Source: CAZVBR01 sp964625755 (GTDB taxonomy: Bacteria; Patescibacteriota; Minisyncoccia; Phycocordibacterales; XYD1-FULL-46-19). From it: a stretch of 8,305 nucleotides of DNA. The notes under the pieces are model-generated. The model was not told the DNA's origin and did not search any database. It saw only the letters and a list, made by a program, of their open reading frames with translations. This document shows, piece by piece, positions 1 through 5,621 of this stretch; position 1 is the stretch's first letter, and every line of letters begins with the position of its first letter. The translations under genes and the position numbers were made by a program. Where the stretch lies: the NCBI GenBank assembly GCA_964625755.1, contig CAZVBR010000032.1:1-8305 (forward strand). The letters are read 5' to 3'.

Positions 1-1273
1 GGTCAGCCAAGGAAGTAATGCCCGGGAAAAAGGTCAGGATCTGCCCGGCACCGGCGGCCATACCGGCGCTGGCGGCGAACAATCCGGTGATCTTACCGAC
101 CGGCGAATCGAAAAAATCTCTAGTAGTTTCTCCAAAAACCTTAAGCCTGTCTAAAAACAAACCGACCCCGATCTTTCTTTCAGGCTCCCTGTCTTCCACC
201 GACGGTTCCCACGGTGCTCCGGCAATAAAAGTAACTATATTTTCTGTTATCTCCCGGTCATCAAATCGAACCACCGCTTTAACTTCATACTCTTCGCCCG
301 GAGTAAGGTCGGAAACCGACCGGGAAAACTCACTCGGCTCAGTCAAAACAACCACCTCAGTCTCTTGCCAAGCCCCCTCTTTTATTCGATACCGGAAGAG
401 GGCTTCCACTTCTTCGATCTGGCCAAGACTAATAAGGTCACCTCGGAATCGGGCTTTGGTGTCTTCTTTTTCAGTTACCTGATCAGTCCAGATCGTCGGT
501 AACTCTTCATCGATCTCAATCTCTTCTTTTGGATCCGGCTCATCTTCCGGGTCGGGTTCCGGGTCAAGTTCCGGTTCCGGATCGGGTTCAAGCTCGGGCT
601 CAGGATAATCCTCCGGATCGAGTTCTTCGTCGTCCTCCGGGTCCGGCTTGGGCTCGATCTCTTCGTCAGGATCTTCCGGGTCGTCGGGGTCATCAAGATC
701 ATCTGGCTCATCCGGCTCATCAGGTTCACCCTCTTCCGGATCAGGCTGAGGTCCAGGAGTCGGCCTTCTCCCTGAAGGATCATCTTCTTCTTTTTCCTCC
801 TCTTCTTTTTCTTCCAGTATGACCACTACTCGGTGATCTAAGTCTGCACATGACCCATCTGTCTCACAACTAAACACGATCCACCCCAAACGCTCACTCC
901 AAGCGTAACCATCGAATCTTCCCGTTTCTCCGTCAACTGTCACTCCTCCTTGATCGGGGTTAAAATTAACCCATCCTATATTCTCACCCCAAGCGTACCC
1001 AGACAGAGCTCCCTGATCGTTTTCCACTCCGCCATGAGCCGGTTGCAAATTAATCCAACCAATATTACCTCCTCCCCAGGCGTACCCCAAAAGACCGGAC
1101 TCGGTCAATTCGACCTCCCCGGTCCCGGGATTGAAATTTATTAAAGTATCATTTTTTAAGACGCGAGCATATTTATCGACGTCATCTATACCGGCTGTCA
1201 CGGCCACCATCGGCACCAACAAACACCCCAAAACCAAAATCGATCTAACTACTTTCTTTGATGCCCCTGTCAT
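1..1273 (-). CDS. GYAW-repeat surface protein with acidic Pro/Asp/Glu linker and FN3-like domain (3' end outside window)
   Basis: This frame is open from ATG at 1273 to the window edge (424 codons seen, no stop), so the C-terminus is missing. Residues 1-27 look like a signal peptide (Lys-Lys-X-X-Arg, hydrophobic core, Ala-X-Ala-type end near A27). Three related motifs follow: GYAWGGGNIGWINL (63-76), GYAWGENIGWVNF (92-104) and GYAWSERLGWIVF (122-134). Residues 153-258 are a very acidic linker dominated by Asp, Glu and Pro. Residues about 263-351 look like a fibronectin III or similar beta-sandwich (ends LTPGEEYEVKAVV...). Residues 393-424 are hydrophobic and Gly/Ala-rich, probably the start of a membrane region. 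From memory, such GYAW motifs recur in hypothetical surface proteins of Patescibacteria; their function is unknown to me. A promoter lies just upstream, and no Shine-Dalgarno precedes the ATG. I infer an exported, membrane-anchored surface protein, perhaps adhesive. Confidence 0.9.
   Translation of the reverse strand, partial: MTGASKKVVRSILVLGCLLVPMVAVTAGIDDVDKYARVLKNDTLINFNPGTGEVELTESGLLGYAWGGGNIGWINLQPAHGGVENDQGALSGYAWGENIGWVNFNPDQGGVTVDGETGRFDGYAWSERLGWIVFSCETDGSCADLDHRVVVILEEKEEEEKEEDDPSGRRPTPGPQPDPEEGEPDEPDEPDDLDDPDDPEDPDEEIEPKPDPEDDEELDPEDYPEPELEPDPEPELDPEPDPEDEPDPKEEIEIDEELPTIWTDQVTEKEDTKARFRGDLISLGQIEEVEALFRYRIKEGAWQETEVVVLTEPSEFSRSVSDLTPGEEYEVKAVVRFDDREITENIVTFIAGAPWEPSVEDREPERKIGVGLFLDRLKVFGETTRDFFDSPVGKITGLFAASAGMAAGAGQILTFFPGITSLAD
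500..817 (-). repeat. Low-complexity Asp/Glu/Pro coding repeat (linker of the GYAW protein)
   Basis: This stretch encodes residues 153-258 of the GYAW-repeat protein. It is built from short degenerate units, read on the minus strand as GAxCCGGA, GAACCC, CCGGAA and GAGCCGGAT, giving Glu-Pro, Asp-Pro and Pro-Asp-Glu-Pro runs. It also gives long but spurious open frames on both strands. The unit structure makes it prone to replication slippage and to assembly error. Its likely role is an extended, negatively charged spacer holding the GYAW domains away from the membrane. Confidence 0.8.
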
Positions 1274-1313
1274 TTTTTTAGTATTAAAATAAAATTTTCT
1301 AACCCGCTACTTT

Positions 1314-1341
1314 ATTATACCACATTACCCTAACAGTCAAA
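1314..1341 (-). promoter_or_regulatory. Promoter of the GYAW-repeat protein gene
   Basis: Read on the minus strand, a perfect -10 box TATAAT lies at 1319-1314, preceded by TGG, which makes an extended -10 (TG-N-TATAAT). A -35-like TTTGAC (1341-1336, 16-base spacer) or TTGACT (1340-1335, 15-base spacer) lies upstream. The predicted start near 1306 would give a leader of about 33 bases ending in an A-run before the ATG at 1273, with no Shine-Dalgarno. Confidence 0.7.
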
Positions 1342-1363
1342 ACAAAACCCCCCACCCCAAACA

Positions 1364-1395
1364 AAACAACCGCCTGAACGAACAGGCGGTTGTTT
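1364..1395 (-). terminator. Intrinsic terminator of the pilin gene
   Basis: A 13-bp perfect stem (1364-1376 with 1383-1395; core ACAACCGCCTG / CAGGCGGTTGT) closes a 6-base loop. On the minus strand the stem's 3' arm runs into a T-rich tract (TTTTGTTT). It begins about 20 bases past the pilin stop codon and separates the pilin from the promoter of the next gene. Confidence 0.88.
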
Positions 1396-1415
1396 GTCTG
1401 AAACTGAAAACCAGA

Positions 1416-1847
1416 TTACTGGATCACGGTCGGAGTACCGGCGTCGGTAACATCTGGATCAGTTGTTACTTTCAACCTTGACTCATTGGAGCCTTCCAAG
1501 TACTTGACTTGGTAGCTACCACCAGTCTGCGGATCCTCTGGGAAGGTAGGCAAGTATTCAGGAACCAGAGCGCCACAATTTTCCTCATCTACATCTGTGG
1601 CAGTAGCGGAACCGATACAGTCATCGTAGAAACCACCTTCATCATTCAAAGCGTGAAGGTAAAGCCCGTTGGCAATAGCGGTCATGTGGCTCAATCGAGC
1701 AGAATTCCGAGCATCCTGGAATTGCTCACCCGGATTGATCACAATGATCACAGCAGCAGCGATAATGGCAATAATCGCTACTACGATCAAAAGCTCGATC
1801 AGGGTGAAACCTCCCTTCTCTCGCTTGGTTTTTGAAATGCTAGGCAT
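1416..1847 (-). CDS. Type IV pilin-like / pseudopilin protein with class III signal peptide
   Basis: The 143-residue product begins with a short basic leader and the prepilin motif KGG-FTLIELLIV. Cleavage by a PilD-type peptidase would fall after G13, leaving F14 as the N-methylated residue and E18 as the conserved Glu+5. Residues 14-37 form the hydrophobic alpha-1 helix used for membrane anchoring and pilus packing, followed by an amphipathic part (NPGEQFQDARNSARLSHM). The small C-terminal domain has exactly two cysteines, C77 and C91, a plausible disulfide. Length suits a pilin or type II secretion pseudopilin. No assembly genes (pilB, pilC, pilM, pilD) are in the window, so major or minor role cannot be told. 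The gene has its own promoter-like -10 and strong terminator, so it is probably monocistronic. No clear Shine-Dalgarno precedes the ATG. Confidence 0.93.
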   Translation of the reverse strand: MPSISKTKREKGGFTLIELLIVVAIIAIIAAAVIIVINPGEQFQDARNSARLSHMTAIANGLYLHALNDEGGFYDDCIGSATATDVDEENCGALVPEYLPTFPEDPQTGGSYQVKYLEGSNESRLKVTTDPDVTDAGTPTVIQ

Positions 1848-1902
1848 AACTTATTTATTAATTAACTGACTTATAATTAACTAACGACCTTTTAATGATC
1901 AC

Positions 1903-1908
1903 ATTATA
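1903..1908 (-). promoter_or_regulatory. Candidate -10 box of the pilin gene
   Basis: TATAAT reads on the minus strand at 1908-1903, about 55 bases before the pilin ATG. No good -35 lies at the usual distance; TTAGGT about 18 bases upstream is the best. The surroundings are very AT-rich, so chance matches are likely and confidence is moderate. Confidence 0.45.
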
Positions 1909-1937
1909 ATATCTTTCTTAAAAATCACCTAATAAAG

Positions 1938-1946
1938 TTATCCACA
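1938..1946 (+). promoter_or_regulatory. Single perfect DnaA-box 9-mer
   Basis: TTATCCACA matches the bacterial DnaA-box consensus exactly. It lies about 30 bases upstream of the pilin -10 candidate in AT-rich DNA. I found no second box nearby and no dnaA or dnaN gene, so this is not evidence for an origin. One exact match somewhere in 8 kb is not improbable. Confidence 0.25.
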
Positions 1947-2162
1947 TTTTTTATTACTTGATCTTCGAGAATAATAAACCCCTCATCTTGGCTTTAAATT
2001 CAAAACCTCAAACACAAAACACGGAAGTGTTAAAGCGGGTTACTCAAACAACCTCCTTCCCAAACTAAGTTCCGGTTAACTGGAATTAAAACTCATCGAC
2101 AACTGACCAACCATCCCAAGCTTAACTTTTTGGTTGATTGTATTTTCAGGGGGTCAAGACAC

Positions 2163-2185
2163 AAAAAACCACCTGTCAAAGGCGG
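2163..2185 (-). terminator. Intrinsic terminator of the murB-gatB transcript
   Basis: On the minus strand, CCGCCT (2185-2180), a five-base loop and AGGTGG (2174-2169) form a 6-bp stem with one G-T pair, followed at once by TTTTTTG. It lies about 40 bases after the gatB stop. The stem is short but the T-run is good. Confidence 0.7.
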
Positions 2186-2224
2186 GCGTCTGAATGTCGC
2201 TTGGAGGTAGGTCTATTTTATTTA

Positions 2225-3664
2225 TCACTTTTCCGGAAGCCCGGTCATAGACTTTTCCAGAAATTGACCAAAGGTCTTCGGATCGATCGATCCTTGGGAA
2301 AGCTTCATCCCTTGACCGATCAAATACTGAAGGGCCGAGGCCTTTCCGGCCTGATACTCCGAGACCGCCTCGGGGTTCTCGGCTATCACCTGATCGGCAA
2401 GCTTTTGGATAACAGAGTGATCTTTTTCCAGAAGTAGTCTCTTGGTCTTGGCTACTTCTTCAGGTTGTCCACCTTCTTTTATCAAAACAGCTAGAATATC
2501 TTTCACCCCTCGAGATGAAATACTCTCCTCCAGATACAAGTCAACCAATTCCGCCAAATCCGAAGCTTTCATTTTGCCAATTTCCTGTTCGGTCATTAAC
2601 TCCGACTCAAGCGCTTCTTCGGCCAAAAATCCCGGGATCTCGGTGTTTAAAATATTGGCGACAGTTTGACCGGCTCCCTCTTTGGTTAGACGAGAAGCCG
2701 TCGCCTCAAAGAATCCGGCTCGGGATTTGGTCTGGATCAAGATCTCTACATCGGCATCTTTCAGTTCATACTCTTTTTTGAACCTATCTCTTTTTACCCA
2801 TGGACTCTCCGGCAAACTACCTTCCAGGCCCTCCCGGGCCTCTAACTCCGAAACGTACATTTTAGGCAGATCGGGGTCCGGGAAATATCGATAGTCGTGC
2901 GATTGCTCTTTTTGACGCTGGCCGAAAGTTATCTGCTTGTCATCATTGAATCCCCTGGTCTCTCTCAAAACCGCTTGCCCTTTTTCCAACAAGGCCTTCT
3001 GACGCTCCAGTTCATACTCAATGGCCCTCTCGACTGAACGGAAAGAATTCAGATTTTTGATCTCCACCTTGTCACCCAGATCCCAAGACACATTGGCCTC
3101 GATCCTCATTTCCCCTTTTTCCATATTGACACCGGAAATATTTAAATACTCCGGCCCCAGAAGCAGCTTAAGCTCCCGGGCAAAGTCAACCGCCTGCTTG
3201 GCACTTGTTATCACCGGCTCGGTCACCAATTCCATCAGAGGCAGGCTGGACCGATTAAAATCAACCAAACCGTCTCCGGTATCCGGATCATGATGAAGCT
3301 TGGCGGTATCTTCTTCCAGATGGATCCGGGTTATATCCACCCCGGTCAAGGAACCACCTCTTACTAAAGGATACTTGTCCTGACTTATCTGATAACCTTT
3401 CGGGATATCAGGATAAAAATAATTCTTTCGATCGAACTCCGTAAAATCAGCCAGTTGCCCCTCAACCGCCAAACCCACTCTGAGAATATGCTTTACGGCT
3501 TCTTGGTTAATGGTCGGTAAAGTGCCGGGATGCCCCAAGCAGACCGGACAAATGTCAACATTCGGCTCCCGGGTCTCGGTGCTATTCCGGCAACGACAAA
3601 ACATCTTCGTGTTAGTCAGAAGCTCTACGTGTATTTCCAAGCCGATAGTGGGTTCTTTTACCAT
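2225..3664 (-). CDS. gatB: Aspartyl/glutamyl-tRNA amidotransferase subunit B
   Basis: GatB is the kinase/tRNA-binding subunit of GatCAB, which converts Glu-tRNA(Gln) or Asp-tRNA(Asn) to the amidated forms using ATP and ammonia released by GatA. The 479-residue product has the usual length. It shows PTIGLEIHVEL (5-15), four cysteines of the zinc site (C23, C25, C39, C42), DRKNYFYPDIPKGYQISQ (78-95), the family signature LVDFNRSSLPLMELVTEP (133-150) and YRYFPDPDLP (258-267). A helical YqeY-like tail covers about 355-479. I chose ATG at 3664 because homologs begin just before PTIGLEIH; an in-frame TTG at 3682 would overlap murB. It follows murB by 7 bases and is almost certainly cotranscribed. 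gatA and gatC are not in the window. Confidence 0.97.
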   Translation of the reverse strand: MVKEPTIGLEIHVELLTNTKMFCRCRNSTETREPNVDICPVCLGHPGTLPTINQEAVKHILRVGLAVEGQLADFTEFDRKNYFYPDIPKGYQISQDKYPLVRGGSLTGVDITRIHLEEDTAKLHHDPDTGDGLVDFNRSSLPLMELVTEPVITSAKQAVDFARELKLLLGPEYLNISGVNMEKGEMRIEANVSWDLGDKVEIKNLNSFRSVERAIEYELERQKALLEKGQAVLRETRGFNDDKQITFGQRQKEQSHDYRYFPDPDLPKMYVSELEAREGLEGSLPESPWVKRDRFKKEYELKDADVEILIQTKSRAGFFEATASRLTKEGAGQTVANILNTEIPGFLAEEALESELMTEQEIGKMKASDLAELVDLYLEESISSRGVKDILAVLIKEGGQPEEVAKTKRLLLEKDHSVIQKLADQVIAENPEAVSEYQAGKASALQYLIGQGMKLSQGSIDPKTFGQFLEKSMTGLPEK

Positions 3665-3671
3665 TTCGCCA

Positions 3672-4631
3672 TCATAACACAAAAACCACCTCTTCTTCCA
3701 GTTTCAGACCAAAATGATCTTTCACTTTCTTTTTTAACCGAGAAGACAGGGCTCTGACCTGCCCAAAACTCCCCCCGCCGTCATTTATCAAAAGATTGCC
3801 GTGCCAATCAGCCACCCGGATCGGCCCTTCGGACATACCACAAGCTCCAACCTGCTCCAATAAGTAACCGGCCGGGATCTTACCGGCTACCACCCGAAGA
3901 GAAGAACTGATCTCTGAAGACAGGCTGTCAACCGGAATATTTTTGAAAAAACTACCCGGACAAGCCAGATCTCCGGAATATTTCTCGGACCGTTGTTTTT
4001 CGATCACTCGAACGGTCTCCTCCAACTCAACTCTCCCCCCGAAATCCAATCGCCATTTGGCCCTCAGAACCAGCCAATCATTATTTTCTTTTACTCGACT
4101 ATAACGATATCTAAACCCCAAATCAGAAACCGGGACCCAACGGCAGACACACCCGTCAAAAATAAAAACTTCCGTCAAGCGATCGCTTATATTCGCACCA
4201 TAAGCGCCGGCATTGCCCGCCACCGCCCCACCAACTGTCCCGGGGATGCCGGCCAAGGACTCAAGTCCGGCCAAACCTAAAGCCGCAGTTCTTCTTACCA
4301 AATGAGCCAGAGGCACTCCGGCTTCCGACTCCATTTCGCAGCCATTTATCTCTATCCGAGAGTCAATTCCCTCACCGTCAAGATCATAATGGATCACGAC
4401 CTTCTCCACCGTTCCGTCACCAAAAACCACATTTGTCCCACCGGCCACAACAAAATGATCAAGCCCGGCCTGACGAGTCAAGACAACGGCCTTGATCAGC
4501 TCTTTCTCTGAATTTACCGCCAGATAAAAAGCCGCCCGACCACCAACTCCAAAAGAGGTCAGAGGCGACAACAAAACCCCTGACTCGAGAGAAAGCCCAT
4601 TGTCGGCAAAGATCTTTTCAATTGACATCAT
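3672..4631 (-). CDS. murB: UDP-N-acetylenolpyruvoylglucosamine reductase (UDP-N-acetylmuramate dehydrogenase)
   Basis: MurB is the cytoplasmic FAD enzyme that uses NADPH to reduce UDP-GlcNAc-enolpyruvate to UDP-N-acetylmuramate, the second committed step of peptidoglycan synthesis. The 319-residue product shows LTSFGVGG (24-31) and VVAGGTNVVFGDG (61-73) of the FAD fold, the flavin-site motif GIPGTVGGAVAGNAGAYG (128-145), FRYRYSRVKE (173-182) with the conserved Tyr-Arg pair at 175-176, and CPGSFFKN (224-231) whose Ser227 matches the proton-donating serine. AGYLLEQVGACG (254-265) and VADWHGNLLIN (273-283) follow, then a C-terminal Glu cluster (312-314) that should hold the catalytic glutamate. 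Start is ATG 4631 or the adjacent ATG 4628. A promoter lies upstream, and gatB starts 7 bases after its TGA. No other mur gene is present. Confidence 0.97.
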   Translation of the reverse strand: MMSIEKIFADNGLSLESGVLLSPLTSFGVGGRAAFYLAVNSEKELIKAVVLTRQAGLDHFVVAGGTNVVFGDGTVEKVVIHYDLDGEGIDSRIEINGCEMESEAGVPLAHLVRRTAALGLAGLESLAGIPGTVGGAVAGNAGAYGANISDRLTEVFIFDGCVCRWVPVSDLGFRYRYSRVKENNDWLVLRAKWRLDFGGRVELEETVRVIEKQRSEKYSGDLACPGSFFKNIPVDSLSSEISSSLRVVAGKIPAGYLLEQVGACGMSEGPIRVADWHGNLLINDGGGSFGQVRALSSRLKKKVKDHFGLKLEEEVVFVL

Positions 4632-4671
4632 TTAGTTATTCCACGAAACAAAAATAAAAAAATACTGTAAA

Positions 4672-4680
4672 ATTATACCA
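4672..4680 (-). promoter_or_regulatory. Extended -10 promoter of murB-gatB
   Basis: TGGTATAAT reads on the minus strand at 4680-4672: a perfect TATAAT with the TG-N extension. No -35 consensus is visible at 16-18 bases, which fits an extended -10 promoter. The predicted start near 4665 gives a leader of about 34 bases. The same nine bases occur in the promoter of the GYAW gene. Confidence 0.65.
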
Positions 4681-4752
4681 AAAAATTCAATTCCCCCTTA
4701 AAACCCCTCACTTAACCCTGACTGCCGATTTTTGTCTTTGGCCACCCAAACC

Positions 4753-4781
4753 AAAACCCCCGTCAATTTAACGGGGGTTTT
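4753..4781 (-). terminator. Intrinsic terminator of the PKD/FN3 gene
   Basis: An 11-bp perfect stem AAAACCCCCGT (4753-4763) / ACGGGGGTTTT (4771-4781) closes a 7-base loop. It starts about 17 bases past the PKD gene stop on the minus strand and ends in TTTTGGTTT. It insulates that gene from the murB promoter. Confidence 0.9.
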
Positions 4782-4798
4782 AGGTAAAACTATCCATC

Positions 4799-5452
4799 TT
4801 ATATCTCAGCCCGAGACAAAACTCGGAAGAAATACTCGGTATTTGAACTCAATCCAGTCAACTCAACCTCGTGTTCTGTTACCGGGTTGTCCTCATTGTA
4901 AGTGCTGGTAGAATTAGCGTACCCATAATTAGGCCCGTCATCTTCATCAATATCGGGATGAGACTCAGTGTCGTAAATCACCCGACTATCAGCCGGCAAG
5001 TTGGTCTCCCAAGTGATCACCGCACTATTGTAAGTCAAAGTCACATCGGATACTTCCACATCAAAGATCTCGAGCTTATCAACATCATTGTCATTATCTT
5101 CCTCTACCACCGTAATATTTATCTCATCAGTCCCGGTAACCCCATCGATATCTGTTACCCGCAATTCAACAGTCACCTCTCCGGTTTGATCATAAGTCTT
5201 TTCGGCAGATGTTTCGCCGTTATCACTTCCGGAACTGGTTTCGGTGCCGTCACCCCAGGTCCAATTAAAAGCATACGTATCTTCATCTCCCCCGGTAGCT
5301 TCACCGGTAAAATTCACTGTTTGACCTACTTTTACTTCAGATCCGTCAGTCGGCGAGGTAATGGTTACATCCAAGCTCTGCGCCAAAACTGCCACCGGTC
5401 CCAAGATCAAGGCCAAACCAAAAGCCATCACACCTATCTTTTTTAAAGTCAT
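4799..5452 (-). CDS. Secreted PKD and fibronectin III-like domain protein
   Basis: The 217-residue product starts with a signal peptide (MTLKK, hydrophobic 6-22) with a likely cut after A24 in AVLA-QS. Residues about 28-116 form a PKD domain: ITSPTDGSEVKVGQTVNFTG, the characteristic FNWTWGDGT (62-70) and TGEVTVELRVTDIDG. A short acidic hinge (116-126, EEDNDNDVDK) leads to an FN3-like domain (128-217) with the core AVITWETNLPADSRVIYDT, a form common in secreted bacterial proteins. The protein stops at FFRVLSRAEI, just where the last FN3 strand would be expected, so it is somewhat short and has no anchor visible. It is probably an extracellular binding or structural protein; the ligand cannot be read from sequence. 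It has its own terminator. The leader is AT-rich with no clear Shine-Dalgarno. Confidence 0.88.
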   Translation of the reverse strand: MTLKKIGVMAFGLALILGPVAVLAQSLDVTITSPTDGSEVKVGQTVNFTGEATGGDEDTYAFNWTWGDGTETSSGSDNGETSAEKTYDQTGEVTVELRVTDIDGVTGTDEINITVVEEDNDNDVDKLEIFDVEVSDVTLTYNSAVITWETNLPADSRVIYDTESHPDIDEDDGPNYGYANSTSTYNEDNPVTEHEVELTGLSSNTEYFFRVLSRAEI

Positions 5453-5465
5453 ACTTTTGATAAAC

Positions 5466-5477
5466 TATTAATTAATA
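5466..5477. repeat. 12-bp palindrome in the PKD gene leader
   Basis: TATTAATTAATA is a perfect palindrome lying 13 bases upstream of the PKD gene start codon. Its first ten bases, TATTAATTAA, recur at 1856-1865, eight bases before the pilin start. It could be an operator or simply AT-rich leader sequence. Confidence 0.3.
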
Positions 5478-5522
5478 ACTTGACCTTAACAGTGGCTCGG
5501 CCTACCACCTAAGGATTATTTT

Positions 5523-5579
5523 ATGCCTAATTCCTACCATAAAAAAATAAATTATGCAAGAGGTATTCAAGCGTACTGA
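5523..5579 (+). CDS. Possible 18-residue peptide on the opposite strand
   Basis: ATG at 5523 opens a short frame encoding MPNSYHKKINYARGIQAY and ending in TGA at 5577-5579. An AAGGA ribosome-binding site lies at 5511-5515, seven bases before the ATG, an ideal distance. The stop abuts a GC-rich hairpin followed by TTTT on the same strand, so RBS, frame and terminator are in proper order. No matching promoter is clear: TTGACC (5480-5485) has only TACCAC at the -10 distance. The frame is short enough to be chance, and the peptide is not one I recognise. It could also be the remnant of a longer protein's N-terminus. Confidence 0.2.
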   Translation: MPNSYHKKINYARGIQAY

Positions 5580-5614
5580 TGCCCCGCCGGAACCGTGTTC
5601 CGACGGGGCATTTT
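5579..5614 (+). terminator. GC-rich hairpin with T-run on the plus strand
   Basis: A 15-position stem (5579-5593 with 5597-5611; arms TGCCCCGCCGGAAC and GTTCCGACGGGGCA) closes a 3-base loop, with one C-A mismatch on the plus strand. The T-run (TTTT, 5611-5614) follows on the plus strand. On the minus strand the mismatch becomes a G-U pair, so the RNA fold is better there, and it sits just after the provisional stop of the lipoprotein gene, but without a T-run. It may act in either direction. Confidence 0.55.
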
Positions 5615-5621
5615 CAAGAGA

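Larger units (their letters stand above)
1848..2224. other. 377-base noncoding spacer between pilin and gatB
   Basis: I see no convincing gene here on either strand. It holds the gatB terminator (2163-2185), the pilin -10 candidate (1903-1908), a 9-base direct repeat TAATTAACT at 1859-1867 and 1874-1882 close to the pilin start, a perfect DnaA-box 9-mer (1938-1946), a small AACAC-GGAA-GTGTT hairpin (2018-2031) and an imperfect dyad TTCCGGTTAACTGGAA (2070-2085). The longest open frame, on the plus strand from 2138, mostly overlaps gatB antisense and is a shadow. Confidence 0.7.

Noticed and set aside
18..482. 154-codon plus-strand frame
   Set aside because: It lies entirely antisense to the GYAW-repeat gene, whose minus-strand frame carries a signal peptide, repeats and an FN3-like domain; the plus-strand product has no recognisable feature.
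500..817. CRISPR-like short repeats
   Set aside because: Units are short, degenerate, contiguous and in frame with a coding sequence; there are no spacers.
475..822. Arg/Pro-rich open frames on both strands opposite and beside the acidic linker
   Set aside because: They are frame shadows of the Asp/Glu/Pro repeat in the GYAW-repeat gene; no start signals and unnatural composition.
1225..1230. Lipobox-like LGC (C16) in the GYAW protein signal peptide
   Set aside because: The hydrophobic stretch before the Cys is only about five residues and Leu at -2 is atypical; ordinary signal-peptidase cleavage further on is more likely.
3672..3674. Alternative genetic code (TGA as Gly, as in some CPR lineages)
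   Set aside because: murB and gatB end at TGA exactly where the families end, and no long frame has an internal TGA.
3665..3682. TTG at 3682 as gatB start
   Set aside because: It would overlap murB and add six residues not expected before PTIGLEIHVEL; ATG 3664 fits the family.
4871..5446. 191-codon plus-strand frame
   Set aside because: Antisense to the PKD/FN3 gene, which has clear domains, a signal peptide and a terminator in the right place.
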